A DNA stretch of 64,000 bases from Geosiphon pyriformis (GCA_016748015.1 JAAOMT010000040.1:750754-814753); one strand, 5' to 3'; numbered from the stretch's first letter, positions 47,714-61,686 are shown. A program made the numbers and translations. The notes: generated from the letters alone by a model not told the origin.

Positions 47714-50194
47714 TCAAATATCAGCATAATCTAGATCTGGAAAAACACGTTTAAATCAAAAATATTCTTCACCATTAAACATGATAAATGAAAATCTTAC
47801 CATTCATTGAGAATGTAGAGATTGAGATTGAGATTAATTGACTTTTATATCTTGTTGCATCATGTTGAGCATCTTTTATCCCTTCGGAATCAAGTCTTTT
47901 CTCACGGACGGGTTCATTTAAGTTACTGTTATAGCGAGCAGCAATAACTCTTTGTTGAAGTTCTTCTGCATTATCACGACAAGACGGATTATATTGCCAA
48001 TTTTTTTCAATTATTTCCTGAATACATTGAGGTGTATGTTTCTTGATTGTAGGACGCTTTCCCTTAATCACATCAAGTAGCACGTGAATAGGATCTATAT
48101 TATTCAAAGGTCTTTCTCCCGATATAATTTCACATGAAATGATAGCAAAGCTGTATATATCGCTATACTTAGTATGAGAACCCCCTTTGCAAATTTCGGG
48201 TGCAAGATACTCAAGAACACCATAAGTGTTTCCAGACTGTGTAGCGTCATCTGCAGGACGACAGAGTCCAAGATCAGAAATAGCAACTTTTAAGGGGTTT
48301 GTTTTCATAACAAGGATATATCCAGGATGCAAGTCCCCATGCACCAGTTTTGATTCATGTATAAATCTTAGGCCACCAGCGATTTGAAAAAGAATACGAA
48401 GAAACATGTCCCAAGTAAGAATATCTTCGTTTAACTTGAGAAAAGCTCTGAGGTCCCCGTGTTCCGCAAATGGTAAAACCATAACAAACCCATTGGTTGT
48501 AATATCTTTGGTTATTCCATAGCATTCAAGGATATATTTGCAAGATGCACTTGTAAGATGCGCAATAAACTATTTCAATGAATTTTTTGGTTTTAGAGGA
48601 TAAATAGAGACAATAAATATCACATAGATTACTTAAAAAGCAATACCTCATCTGAATTGATATATTCTATATTTTGGCTGTCTTTAATATATTTCAAAGC
48701 AACCTTTGTAACCCCAGTTCGTTCATACTTTTTAATTTTCTTGTCCCAAAATAGAATTCTGCCTCTCTTCCATATACCTTCTTTAACAATACCAAATCTT
48801 CCCGCTCCTACCTGATCTAAACATATAATCTCGTCGGGAGAAATCCATTCCAGGCAGCCTCTGCAGTTTTTCAGAATTACGCTGTGTATATAATATATAC
48901 TGATCAATATTATCATTTCCACTATTCCATGTTTGCCAAATCTTTGAAAACCGTGATGATTCACAAGATTCACACCAAAGTGGATCCTTTAATGCTTCAT
49001 AGCATTCTAGACATTTCGGCAATCCGACTTTAAGGATATCCTCACTTTTATCTGTATCACAAAAATGTACACATTGGAGATCCATTAATGATTATGCCCA
49101 AGTTGCCACATTTAAAGCACTTGAATTCATCTGAAAGCTGGTCAAAGAAAGCTTCAAAATCTAAAAATTCCCCTTTCAAATTATCTGGGTATTTAAAGCC
49201 TCGATTTTGAAATCGTAAAATGGTATATTCCAGATTTTCTTGATCCTCTAATGTAAGGTTATGAACATTTAAATCAGGAAAAGCATTTCGATAATAGAAG
49301 TTATTTGCTCCCACTGCTTTTAAATAGATTTCAAATGCTTTTTCTAGTTTTTTTGTGGTTCCCCATTCATTTTGATAACTGCCTCTTCTGTTTTCAAATA
49401 GAATTGAAATGTTTCTTCTAGATTTCTCACTATTTCCCATCCATTTCGATAATACGTTCCAATACTGGTTTGTGGGCTCGGATTCCCCACTTTTTCCTTG
49501 TCTTTAGTTGTTTCCAATCGATTTCGATTATATGCTCTAAGACCAATTTGTCCAAGTAAACTTCCTGCCTCTGCAGCTTTTGAATAAAGTTCAAATGCTT
49601 TTTCTGAATTTTACATCGTTCCTTCTCCATTATCATAACAAATTCCAAGATTATATTGTGCATTTAAATGTCCCGCGTCTGCTGCTTTTGAATAGAGTTT
49701 AAATGTTTTTTCTAAATTTTTTGTCGTTCCTTCGCCATTAGCATAAAAAAGGGCAAGATTGTATTGTGCATCTAAATGTCCCGCCTCTGCAGCTTTTGAA
49801 TAGAGTTCAAATGCTTGTTCTGAATCTTGAGAAGCACCGATTCCATTATCATAACAATAAGCTAAGAAAAATTGTCCAAAAGAATCTTCTGCATTCGCTG
49901 CTTTCTGAAATTCTAAAAAGCTTTTGTTAAATTAGGAATAGTTCCAATCCCATGTTCTAAAGAAAAGCCGAGCAAAATATAGTCTATCGAACGTTTCGAA
50001 CTTTTATTATTCAAGCAATTGAATAAGTCTTCAGGTGTTTTCTGATTGCGCACAAGATATTTTTTCATCAAGCTAGCAACTTTTGAATATTCATTAGCTG
50101 GGAAAATGGACAAATTTTCTTTGATAACAATCAATCCTCCTTCAAGCCAGTCGAGGGATGAAGTTGCGTCTTCAATTGATGAAGCTGAGGACAT
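47714..50194 (-). pseudogene. Sel1-repeat / Cys-rich / protein kinase gene with frameshifts
   Basis: From ATG at 50,194 the minus strand encodes an N-terminal region and then several Sel1 repeats (AFELYSKAAEAGHLDAQYNL type, about 49,900-49,300). A Cys-rich segment follows (FKCFKCGNLG ... MCTF, LPKCLECYEAL, WCESCESS), then a kinase domain with GAGRFGIV loop, VALKYI lysine, HGDLHPGYIL catalytic loop, SDLGLCRP and YLAPEI. The kinase is split by an intron (48,646-48,570), and a last exon lies at 47,736-47,714. The frame breaks at 49,915-49,919, near 49,380, at 49,061-49,065 and at 48,867-48,871, mostly at T or A runs, and TAA replaces a codon at 49,611. The catalytic-loop Asn is Tyr. Sel1-kinase fusions are expanded in Glomeromycotina. 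Either a young pseudogene or partly an assembly artefact. Confidence 0.78.
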
Positions 50195-51494
50195 AATTTG
50201 AATATTTTGTATCGTAAAGAAGGATTTCTAAGGAGTTCGTCTTGCTAATAAATAAGGTTTCAATTTATAATCAGATTCTCGAAGAAGCTAGATCTGAAAC
50301 GTTATTTAAAAAAGGTAGATATGAAAACAGAAGCTTAAAATCAATTAATTGCCGCATTTTCATGTTAATTTATTGAAGAGCAATTTCTAATTAATGCTTT
50401 AATTAAGTTGGTTTGTTCGACTCGTTGAAATGTAAGATAAAATTTACTCAAGGGGTAACCTATAATTCCTGTAAAAGTGATACACTTTTTTTTTGACCTC
50501 ATATTAAAAATAATTTTTAGAGGCGGCTGGATTATGCATTTTGAAATTAATTGAAACCAAGCAATCACCAATCAAAAGTTTTAAGTTTGATCTCTATTTG
50601 TTTAAGCAAGCGATTAGTTAAGACTAGGCTTTTTCTTTAATTAAGAAATCTATTCACAACATCAAAAATTGGTTCCTGCTGTATTATAAATTCTAATCTT
50701 ATATAATTTTCAAATATGTTTCACACTCATAAAAATTAGATTCTTCGGATTGCAATTTTAAGATCCTTGTGGTTAACATTTGATTTTTCCGTTGATAAAA
50801 TCTAGAATCAGACATAATTTTGAAAATATGGGTAAGACGAATTAGCAAGTTTTTCAGAAAATAATTAAATTGAATTATGTATTAGTTTTTACGAACAAAC
50901 ACTTTTCTTTTTTTCTTTTTTTTTTATTAAATCAAATATCCTGCAATCTTTGTAATCGAATAAAAAACCGATAAAAATGGCTATTATAGTCTTTTGTAGT
51001 TTGAGTTAGGAATATATTTAATTTCTTCCGAGACAATTTCTATTTGTTTAAGCAATCTCAATAAGTTTTCATAATCCCAAAGAAGTTTTCTTGCATCAAA
51101 TGGATTTTGTTTATTCTAAAATTTTTATGAATTGTTAAGCAGAAAATTTTGTAATGTAAAAGTAATTTATCAATGAATTCTTAAAAGCAGTTTCTACAGT
51201 AAACATCAATTAGTGTGTATTTTTCAACGCTCCTCGAAAATGGGCAATTGATTTTCATTTAAATTGGAAATGATAATAAGATAATGAGAAGCTTATTTAT
51301 TGTAATCTTTTACAGCTCGTCCTAGAAGTATTTTCAATTACTTTACAGACAATCTCAATTCGTTCAAGCAATCTTAATAGGGAATTTAACCTCATGAATT
51401 AAACGTTGATTTACAAGACTTTCTTTCACATTCTCGCTTTTAAGAATTACTCTTTTTGGAATTTTATTTAAAAAGATTATAGATTTAAATACAC
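50195..51494. other. Intergenic region
   Basis: Upstream of the Sel1-kinase gene, ending at the TA (51,493-51,494) that borders the transposon copy. No gene recognised. Confidence 0.5.
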
Positions 51495-52115
51495 TATGGT
51501 GCAAACCATTTATAGTCATCAAACAATTTATATAATTTTAAATTGTATCTAGTCTTCCAATTTTAATAATATTAAAAAACTAAACTGTAAATATGATAGA
51601 TTAAGTTCTTCTCTTTCACATTTACAGTTTAATTTTTTGAATTATATTATATTTTATAAAGCTATTAAAGTTTAAAATTAGCCACTTCTATTATTAATCT
51701 TTAATTTTCGGATGCCGATCAATCAGATTTTAGCCAATCAGCAATCATCAAGGTCACGTTACCACGTGATAATCATCAAAGTATTATCATTTTCAGAAAG
51801 ACTTTTAATTAATATTAATCTAATCTTTAAATGATTACTTTTTTATAAAGATATAATATCTCTCGGCCTGCGTATCTGGTAACACGGCACCATTAACAAT
51901 GAATATTTTATTTACACCACCACTATATTCAGTTGTTATTATTGGGACAAAAATCCAAATATCAATATTATTTATATTAAGTGTTAAAAGAATTGTAAAA
52001 GTACTATGAGTAATAAGATCAAGATATGAGATCTGGTTTGAATATCCTGTTAGTGTTGTTTGGAATTGTATATTGTTATAATTTACTGATCTGAATGGTA
52101 TATTAATAAGTTGTG
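51495..52115. mobile_element. Truncated second copy of the TIR transposon left end
   Basis: Starts with the same TGGTGCAAACCATTTATAG TIR preceded by TA and follows 17,091-17,600 closely, with scattered substitutions. On the minus strand it retains the C-terminal block of the unidentified ORF (FQTTLTGYSNQISYLDLI, NNIDIWIFVPIITTEYSGG, QAERYYIFIK), better preserved than in copy 1 and extending further upstream. Similarity fades at about 52,115 and no matching right TIR was found before 63 kb. Confidence 0.85.
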
Positions 52116-53500
52116 CTTAATTTTCATTAATGTTTTGCCATTTTTAATTATATTCAATATCTCAAAATCTGAAATTATTATATACTAGAGCTTAATATTG
52201 AGGTGTTGTCTATGCTATTGCTTGTAAAAACTAATAATAAGTTGAAAATAGTTAAGATAAATACTATAATTATAAATATTATGACAAAAAATATTAGAAT
52301 TTCATGGTTTAAAAATATTTTGGTTGTAATTAATATTGATTTTTTCAGTTTTAATTGGCTAGTTTTTTTTTGCAATCTCTTATAATATGTCTGAATTTTT
52401 GACAATAATAATAATTGTGAAAATTTAATTTTTAAGATTGTTTTTGTTGTTGTCAATTCTGCTGTTATTAATAATTGCTAAAGTTATTTTTATATTGTGA
52501 TGATTAATAAATTTTAGAGTTTTCTGTTAAAAATATTTTAATTGAGTAAGCTTGGCATTAATATTTGATGTTTTATTTATGGTTAAGTTAACAGTTTGAA
52601 TATAATTAACTTCTTGTTTTATTGATTTAAAGTTATAAGTAAGTATTATAGTCTCTTATAAGCTATTAGGATAACAGAGTTTAATAAATTAAAGAATACT
52701 GTTTTTTAGTCTTTTGATAAATTGTTTAAGAGTTTGTTTTAGTATATAATAGTCTTTTTTGATTGCCTAAATTTGGTAAAAGATTTGATTAAATTGTTTA
52801 AGATAAGTGGTTATCATTTTATAATTCTTTTGTTTTATTATACTAAACTGATTTTGTATTTTAATAAGCATATTAAGATTACAGAAATATTATAAAAAAG
52901 CAAGTTTAAAAGCAGCAAAGTTGGCTGGTTTTTCTTTAAAAGTTTGGTATCATGAATTTGTGATTCTTGTTAAGAAGAATAGTAGGACTTAGATTGTTTT
53001 GGCTTTATCTTAATTATTGGTTCTAATTGCTTTTTTAGCTTTTACAATTTAAATATATGTATTTTTTTCTTTATTAAAGAATTTTTTCAGTTTAACAATA
53101 TCTTTGTAAGTTATAATCTGAATAATAAGAATTGATTTAATTATTAACAAAAAAATATTGACAAATATATGTCTGGTTGTTTTGCTGAGTTTACAGTATT
53201 ATAAGTGATTATTTAAAATATTAAAACAAATAACAAACTTATAATTTGGTGCTTAATAGCTAAAAATATTGGTAACTTCTGAAGATTTTGAAGTCTAAAA
53301 GTTTTGGTTAGGTCTTTTGTATAATAAATAAAGATTTAATTGATGATTTTTTTTATGAATTTTTTTCTTCAGTATAGTAACTGGTTTATTTTAGCAGTTA
53401 TGCCTTTTTAATAAATTATTTTTAATATTTCTACTCTTGTTTTCAGGTTTTTTATCAAATTATTTTTAATATTAAATACTCAGTGCTTAATTTTTTTAAT
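52116..53500 (-). mobile_element. Retrotransposon gag-like remnant with a CCHC knuckle
   Basis: At 52,413-52,372 the minus strand reads NYYCQKFRHIIRDCKKK, a CX2CX4HX4C nucleic-acid-binding knuckle whose first Cys is now Tyr. The surrounding sequence is stop-ridden and AT-rich, so limits are approximate. Likely the gag part of an LTR element; the matching pol is not directly downstream. Confidence 0.4.
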
Positions 53501-55839
53501 TAATTAGTAAACAACAAAAAATCAAAACAAAAAAAAATCAAAAAAATCAAAAAAAAAATCAGAAATTAGTATTCTGTTAATAGTTATAATTAAGAGCTAT
53601 TGGTTCAATATAATTAAGTATTGGATTTTATTAACATAGAGTGTTGATAATATAGATAGATTAATATTTTTTTAATCGAATAATAATAACATAAATTGAA
53701 TAATAATTATATATTTTATTGATATTAATATGATTTTACTTTAATTTATAAAAAACTATCTTTTAAAAAGAGAAGTATTTTTTTTTGACTTTTTTTTTTT
53801 TGCTTCTAATATTTTTGCTATATATACATAATTTATGTTAGACAAAATTTTTTAAAATTTTTTAATTCTTTTAAAAAAAATTCTGGAATTTTAGAATTCC
53901 TTTTTTTACTATATCTATTTCTAATTTTTATAAGTAAAATTTTTTTTTAATATTAAATTCTGTCAAAATCTTCTAAATTTTCTAAATCTTCTAAATTTTC
54001 TAAATCTTTTTTTTAAATTAGCTCTATAACTTTTTTTTTAAAAATTATTTGGACAATATTGGTTTGCAATTTTTTAAATTAGGCATTAGTAATTTTTTCT
54101 AATTGGTTGATGATTATTATGTTTATTGTTAAGTATAGCAATATTTTTGAGCAGTCTTGAAATTTTGCTTGTAATTAGTATATTGTTTGTATCTATATAA
54201 ATAAATTGTTTTTTCCTATAAATTGTTTAAGTTATTATAATATTATTATATTAAATATTTATTTTGTTTTATCTATATATAAGTTTTAAATATGAAGTTT
54301 TTATTCCAAGTGGTAATAGCAAAAGTTTTTTGAAAATTGTTGTGTTTACTATTTTTAATTTTTTTTTATTAACTTCTTATATAGTACTGTTGTCTTTAAT
54401 GTTTTTATGAATATTTTTACTTTTGCTATTATATTTTCTATTAAATTTTTATGTTTTATATATATCTTATATTGTATTTCATATTAAAGTTTTAGTTTTT
54501 TTTAGTATTTTTATATTGATTAATTTATTGATTAATTGTAATTTCTATGTTTAATTATTGATATTTGATTAATTAGAATAGTTGTTAAATTAATAAATAA
54601 ATATTGTTAGTAATTTCTATTTTTTATTTGCATTTGTTATATGTATTGGTTTTTTATATACTGTTCTTGTAAATTAATTTGATGTTTTTGTGTAAATAAT
54701 TATAATTGGTTTTAGATTTTATGGAATTTTATCTAATTAGACTAATATTTGTTATATTTCTAATTGTGAAATATTACTAATAGATGATAATATTATATTG
54801 TAATATGGTTTTAGTTAATTTTTATATGCTGTTTTAACTAAAATTTTGTTGTTCTATCTTAATTTATAAGCTTTATTTTCTAGAATTTTTTAATGTAAAA
54901 TAGTTTGTTTTATTTAAGATCAAATTTTTTACTCCATTGTTTTTTCATTCTATTGTTTTTTTACTTCATTGTTTTTTCACTTTGATATAATGTAAAAGTA
55001 CTTTGTTTTTAATCTTAAATTCGACTGGTTTATCTAATAGCTGGTTATCATTGTTACTTATAAAAAAGAACATATAAGAAAATAGTAGAAAAAACAGATA
55101 GACCAATAGAAAAATAGTAGTTAAAACATAAGCATATTGTTTAAGAAATTATAACACATTGTTCAAGAATGTGAATGATCTTATAGAACCCAAATTATGT
55201 ATATATAGCAAGAGTGTTAAAAGCAAAAAAAACAGAATTAATACCAAGATCTCCTTATTTAGGCATCTTAGTTAAAATTATTAATATTAATAAATAATTA
55301 TTTATCATCTAAATTATTCTTTTCACTATTAATATTTCATGTTAATAGTATTCAATATTTGATTACACTAAAACAATAGCTTTTGATTATGGCTATTGAC
55401 AGAATACTAACTTTTTTTGTCTTGGCTTATTTCTTATTTTATTTATTTATTTTTTATTCTCTCTTCTTTTGTTGTTGATTTACTAATTGATTTAAAAGAA
55501 TTAATGTACAGAGTACTGACATTAGAATATAACACTTGTAAAAAACCCAAAAATGAGGATAGACACTTGAAATTAAAGATAACTTACCAAAAGATTGCCA
55601 GCCACTATGCCAAGAAAAAAATTGACAGAATTACAATTCTGAGAGGTAACTGAAAACAACTATTAAATTTTTGTCTATTATACAAAAGACTCAACCAAAA
55701 TTTTCAAATTGACCAAAATTTTCAGATACCAAAATTTTCAGATAATACCAATTATATCAGTTATTAAATACTAAATTATGAGTTTGTTATTTGATTTAAG
55801 ACCCAAATAATCACTTGTAATATTATGTCATTTTTTTTG
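53501..55839. other. AT-rich tract inside the transposon graveyard
   Basis: No motif could be read with confidence. Poly-A and poly-T runs are dense (for example 53,510-53,575), and CG dinucleotides are nearly absent. Probably more decayed retroelement sequence. Confidence 0.4.
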
Positions 55840-57310
55840 TTTTGTTTATAACTTTTGTATATTATCAGCTGCTTTTTATCTTGTATTTTTTAAAGTTTTT
55901 ATTAAGTCATATATTTTTTTCAGCAATGTTTTTTGAAAGTTGGCTTCTGTTATTGGTTTAGTTAGATATGTATTGATATTTATTTCAATTGATATTGTAG
56001 CTGTTCTATTATAAATTAATTCAAATAGTGTTGTTTGTATAATATTTTGCTTTATTATCTAATAAGCAAATAATACTGATAGTATGAACAAATTTCATTT
56101 ATCTTGATTTTTTTGGCTGATTTTGGCTATTGTTTTACATAATATTCTGTTGAACTTTTTAATTAAGCCAATTGTTTATAGATAATATAATGATAATAAT
56201 AGTCTCTTAATTTTAAATCTTTGATTTAATTTTGTTAATATTCTGTTTACAAAGTAAGTTTTTTGGTCTGATAACAATTTTTTTGGACATCTATGTTAAC
56301 AAATTAAATTTTGGTATACAAATTTGGTTACAAATTTTGTATCTGCTTTTTGAATTGTTTTAGCTTCTGGCTATTTTGTAAGATAGTTTATAGCTACTGC
56401 TATATATCAGTTGTCTTTACTGATTAATATTAAGGATCTAATTAAGTCAATTCTAATTTGATTAAATAGTTGTTATACTTTGATTGGTTTTAATAGTTTA
56501 CTGGATTTTATTTTTTCTTTTCTTTGACAAACATTACAACTTTAAATATATTAGATAATATTTGAATATATTGATAGCTAATAGTATTTTTTTTTGGTTT
56601 TTTTTATAATTGCTTCTTTATGAAAATGTTCTGTAATTGGATCTAAGTACAAGTTGAACAATATTGTTTTTTTCTCTGGTTCTGTAATTACTCTGAATAA
56701 CTGGTCTAGATTTTTTTTGTTTTTTTAATATAATATATTTTGATAAATAATAAAATATTTTAATTGTTGTTTTATGTTGTTTTGTTCTTTTTGAAATAAT
56801 TTTTTCTTAAACTGTTGAGTATCAATATAATATTAAAGTTGTTAATATTTTTGTGTGTTTATTTTTTGTTATATTTTTGGGTTGAAATATTTAGATTTGT
56901 TTTATTTATAACAAACTATTAGCATTTCCGTTTTTTTTTCTTTTTATAATATATAATATAATTAAATAGTAATAGTTCTATTTTCTATCTTACATAATAA
57001 TTATCTTCAAATTTTTGTTTTTGGATTAATGTTAATCCTTTGTAATTATTATATATATCAAATTTTTGACTTAAATATTTTTTCTATTTAATAACAGCTC
57101 AATAAATAGCTATGTATTCTAATACTGAAGTTTTATAGTTCTTTTTGGCTGGACTTAAACTTTAGTTAATATATGCTCTAAATATTCTTATTCATCAATT
57201 TTTTTTTGTGACAATACAGCTCTCAATGTTTGATTGAATATATTGGTAGTAATTATGAATGACTTGTTATAATCTGGATAAATTAATACAAAAGCTTATT
57301 ATGCTATCTA
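55840..57310 (-). mobile_element. Ty3/gypsy pol remnant: RNase H and integrase
   Basis: On the minus strand, RNase H text lies at about 57,310-57,010 (AVLSQ, then SLSPAKKNYKTSVLEYIAIY). Integrase text at 56,460-55,850 includes SKDNxYIAVAINYLTK, CPKKLLSDQKTYFVN, GLIKKFNRILCKTIAKISQ and FELIYNR. Order RNase H then integrase is that of Ty3/gypsy pol. Stops sit where Trp, Gln or Arg codons are expected (TGG to TGA/TAG, CAA to TAA). The integrase catalytic Glu position reads Lys and an RNase H Asp position reads Asn. No intact LTRs were recognised. Confidence 0.75.
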
Positions 57311-57505
57311 ATAATATTTTTTTGTTTGGCTGTACTGTTTAATTTCTTAATATTGCATATGGCAATTTTCTAGTTAAATCTGTCATTAAAAAAAATTTTG
57401 TTGAAAAATCTAAAACAGTATTTATTTAATCTAATCTAACTAATACTAAGCTAATTATATTTTTAAGTACAGCCAATTTTAATTCCAAATCACCAATTTT
57501 GATTA

Positions 57506-58274
57506 TTAAATTTTAGAACTGTTTAGACTTAAATCTAAAATATCAGATACTATCAGAAAAGAAAATATAGATAAAATTTGTGATTTATCCATAATTATAC
57601 TCAAATTTAAACTGGAATTCAAAGCTAAAAATAAAGCTAAAGCAAAAAGTAGAGAGACAAAAGTCAGAAAAACCAATTTTATGCCATTTATTCTGTACAA
57701 AACACCAAAAATTTGGTTAGTTAACAATTTTAATAAGTGTCCAAAAAAAGTTAAATAAGTTCCAATAGACAAAACATTTTATTAAGAAAAAAAATCTTAA
57801 CAATATGCAAAATGCTAAAGAAAGATAAACCAGAATCAGAATTAAATAAGACATTATTAGAAACCAAAGATAATGTCCATAACTTGCCATTAAAAGCAGT
57901 AAAATGAAAGATAAAAATATTTTTCTTGGTATACAATTTAACCAGCTGCAAATAATTCTCATTTGAAACAAACTTTTAAATACTTTTAAAAACAAAAAAA
58001 TAAAGACATCAAAAGCATTACACTTTAAAGCAAAATGTCCAAAGTGCTTATATTTTTTATATTTAATTAAATCCAATTTGGTCCAAGAGAATTTTACATT
58101 ATTTAAAATTGGCTCTGTGCAAAATACAGAATTTAAATCATCATCTGTCTTAAATTTAACTACAGTACAATAAACCCTATTGCCAGTTTTAAATAACTGA
58201 TTAATAATATAAATTTTTTTATCAGTTTTTTTCAAAAAAATGCTAAAATCATGTACAATTATACTTATAAACAA
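57506..58274 (-). mobile_element. Retroelement ORF1/gag-like remnant with a mutated zinc knuckle
   Basis: The minus strand reads VYCTVVKFKTDDDLNSVFC, NNVKFSWTKLDLIKYKKYKH and FGHFALKCN. The last blocks form a CCHC knuckle in which the first two Cys are Tyr. The text resembles, from memory, ORF1-type proteins of non-LTR elements annotated in Rhizophagus genomes. Downstream it degenerates into hydrophobic runs expected from C-to-T change (Ser/Pro to Phe/Leu). Inactive. Confidence 0.55.
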
Positions 58275-59733
58275 AGTAAATAAAAGTGTTTTAAAACAAT
58301 TTTTTAATATTCAAACATCTTAATTTTCTATAGTTTTTGTTATATATACAAAGTTTTTATTAATTAAGAATAACTAATTAAATATTAATTGATCAGCTTA
58401 ATTTGATTTAGCAAATTCTATTATAGTTTTTTATTAAAGTTTAATAAGTTGCAATTTAATAAACACAATTTGATTATACTCAGATATTACAATAATAATT
58501 ATTTTTTTAAGTGTATTTATGAGAATTTTTTTAATTACTACAGTCTAATCTAACTTAATTCTTTGTTTTTTGACATTGTTATTTATAATAATTCCTTTTT
58601 TTTTGGTAAATAATACAGCTTTTTTCATGTTTTTTTTGAAATAAACATAGATTTAATAATTTTTTTAAATTTTGAGAGGATAATAATTTTTCCAAAACCA
58701 TTAATTAATAAAATTTTTTTCTAATTGTTTAAGTTTTTGCTGTTGCCAATTTATTTTTTACAGCCAAAAAATTAATGTTCAATATAAAATATTTCTTGAC
58801 AGATACTTCTACTTGAGTTTTAATATTTTAAAATTAATTCATTTTTTATTTAAAAGCACTGAAAAACAAAAGAAAAGCACAACTTTATTATTATTTAAAC
58901 TGTATTCTAATATTCTAATAGAGAAGCCAATTATTCTACTAGTATTAATTTTTTTAGTTTTAAAAGTATTTATGTTTAAGTTAAAATAACTCTTATTTTT
59001 ACTGTCAGTTTTATATTTAGCACTATTATTAACAAAAAAAACTATTAGCATCTTTTTATTAGTATTCATTTTATTAAACTGTTTAATCATTTGCTTAACT
59101 TCTCCAAATTTTAAATCTGTCTTATCTTTTAAATGTTTAATATTTTCCAAAGACATTTTTTATTACTAAGCAAAACACTTACTAATTAAATCTAAAGCCA
59201 GAACTTTTATTGACTTTTTTTTAATTTAACTTTTTATCTTAATTTTAATAATAATAAAAATAAAACTATTTATAATTTTATATTATTTTACTATATTTTT
59301 TTGTTTAATAAAATTGTTTATATTATATATATTATACATAATCACTTTTCTAATTAAGTTAATTATTAAAATAATAAGTTATAAAATTTAAAAATAAAAT
59401 AAATTGTTTATTTTTAATATTAAATTTATATTTAAACTTTTAATATCTAATTTTATTTTTTTTAAATTAAGTAATTTTTTATTATAATTAAATTTTTAAT
59501 ATTTAATTTAATTTTTTTTATATCAAATAATTTCTTATTATTAACAGTTTTTATTAATAAATATATTTAAATTTTTATTTATTATTATATTATTTAATTT
59601 TTTTTTATTATAAATTTAATGAATATGGTCCAACCACTATCTAGAAATTAGAACCAAACTAAGTAATCCAAGGCTAAATATGGTTTACATATTTACTACA
59701 TATAACCAGCTATTTAAGCCAGTTCAGGCTATA

Positions 59734-61686
59734 CTATGTTAATACACCAGAAGAAAACTTACCCAAAGAAGACATCTTTTGAATAATCTTAAATAATATA
59801 ACACTATTATTAACCAAACCAATCAACCACTCAGCTGTTTTAAAAGCATCAGCTTTTACAGCAGCAGATTCATGTTTCCAAAGAGATATCAAATTAGAAA
59901 ACATATTATTATTAAAAGATAACAAACTTACATGAAAGCCAGACATATCAACATTTTCAAACCCATACTCAGCTTTCAAAACAACCACTTTCCACTCTAA
60001 CTTACTAACAACTCTGTTAAAAGTACTCATGTAAACCAAAACTTTATTAATTCTAAGACCAAAAGCAAAACTTAAAACCAGATCACAATTAATAAATTGT
60101 TCAAAAACTTTGATCATAAAGCCAACAGACTTAACAATAGATTCAACCAAAACAGAAAGCTTGGCCAAATCAGATTTCAGAGATGTCAATTAAGAAAATA
60201 CCAAAAAATTTTCAACAGCCACAGAAAAAGCAGAAGCCACCAAAAGAGAAAACTCAGAAAGAACAGGGGGAACAAATGCTTTTACATAAGACAAAGAACT
60301 AATAAAATGTGATTTAAACATCTTGAGAGCTTTAGAAGAGAGAGGTAGAGCAATTTTACAGTCCATAGCCAAGTGGCCTATCTCTTAATACTGAAAACAA
60401 TGTTAACAACCAGAGGTTTTCTATTAGATATGGTATTTTTTTAGTGTATTAGTTTTTAGTATTGTAGCATTCAAATCAATCTGAGAATCAAATGTAACCA
60501 AAGCAAACCAAAAACAATAACTAAACTCAGGAGAATAGAAAATAAAACATGTCTGACCACCAACTTAAGAAATCATATCACTAATTTTAAAAACTGTATA
60601 GCCAAAGGGAAAATTGACCAACTTGGCCTTAAATCTATTATAAGACAGAATAGTTTCATTTTGATTTACCAAAAAAAAAATTCTAATACTATCCTTGCTT
60701 ACTAAAACTGACCAGTAATTGAGAGCAGATATAACAGCATTCAAATTTTTAAAGTAAACAACAACATATTACCAAATACCAGCAGATTTTGACTAAATAT
60801 AATAAATTTCACCAAAGACATCAAGAGTCATCTTAATGTTAGCAGCAGATATACCCAAAGACACATCACACAATGTAATAGCAGCAAAAGAAGAGTCAAA
60901 CTCAGAAATCACTAAAAACTTGACAATTTTAAAAATAGTACTAAGTACCAAAGAGGAGACCACTTACCCAGTAAATCTTTGATAACTAGTAATAATTTCT
61001 CAAGCACTATTAGTGACAGCACCAGAAACCAAAAAAGAAGATAAATCAGTTTCTATCTGATTAGTCCAGTTTTCAAGAACAAAGTAACCCAATAGAAGAT
61101 GGTTGTTTTGCTTCCAGAACTGGTGAAAATTTGCCAGAAGACATCATATTAGGCAACACAATTAGTAATTGATTTTGGTCTATCTTGAAAGATGTACTGG
61201 ATAATACAGTAAAAATTTCACCTAAAATATCAATTGGAACCACAAAGAGATTCGATGTAACAATAATAGAAACAAGTAACTGCTCTTATTTTTCTGAACT
61301 TTTGGTTTTTTTGATCATTTTTTTTGAAAATAAAGATACTAGCAATACCAAATATTGAAGCTATAAAAAAGAATACCAGCTTGTTAACTGATTATTTATT
61401 AAACACTTTTGAGCTCTTAGTAAAAATAAAGGCAATACTGAGACTAACTTAAATATATCTCTTTGAAGAAACTTTGACTGATAAAAAACCAGTTAAAGAT
61501 AAAGAAATTGCTTTAATAGTTATCAAAGACAGCTTTTTATGATTAATTAGGTAAAGAAAAAACTTCTAAAACGTTTTGTTTAGTTGTTTTTATTACAGAA
61601 AGAGCTCTTTTGGTTGAAATTTTATTAGATATCTCAGAAAAAATATCAATTGCAGCTTTTTTACTTTTTGCTTTGGTCATGGTCAT
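59734..61686 (-). mobile_element. Retroelement ORF1-like remnant, longer copy
   Basis: From ATG at about 61,686 (MTKAKSKKAAIDIFSE on the minus strand) a broken frame continues with NQNETILSYNRFKAKLVNFP, FKISDMIS and VGGQTCFI. At 60,400-60,355 there is a knuckle HCFQY-EIGHLAMDCK whose second Cys is Tyr, then about 180 codons with few stops (60,372-59,734). This is the same general family as the remnant at 57,506-58,274. The weakly interrupted 3' part contains AVKADAFKTAEWLIGLVNN. Likely RNA-binding ORF1 of a non-LTR retrotransposon; no reverse transcriptase was seen. Confidence 0.55.
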
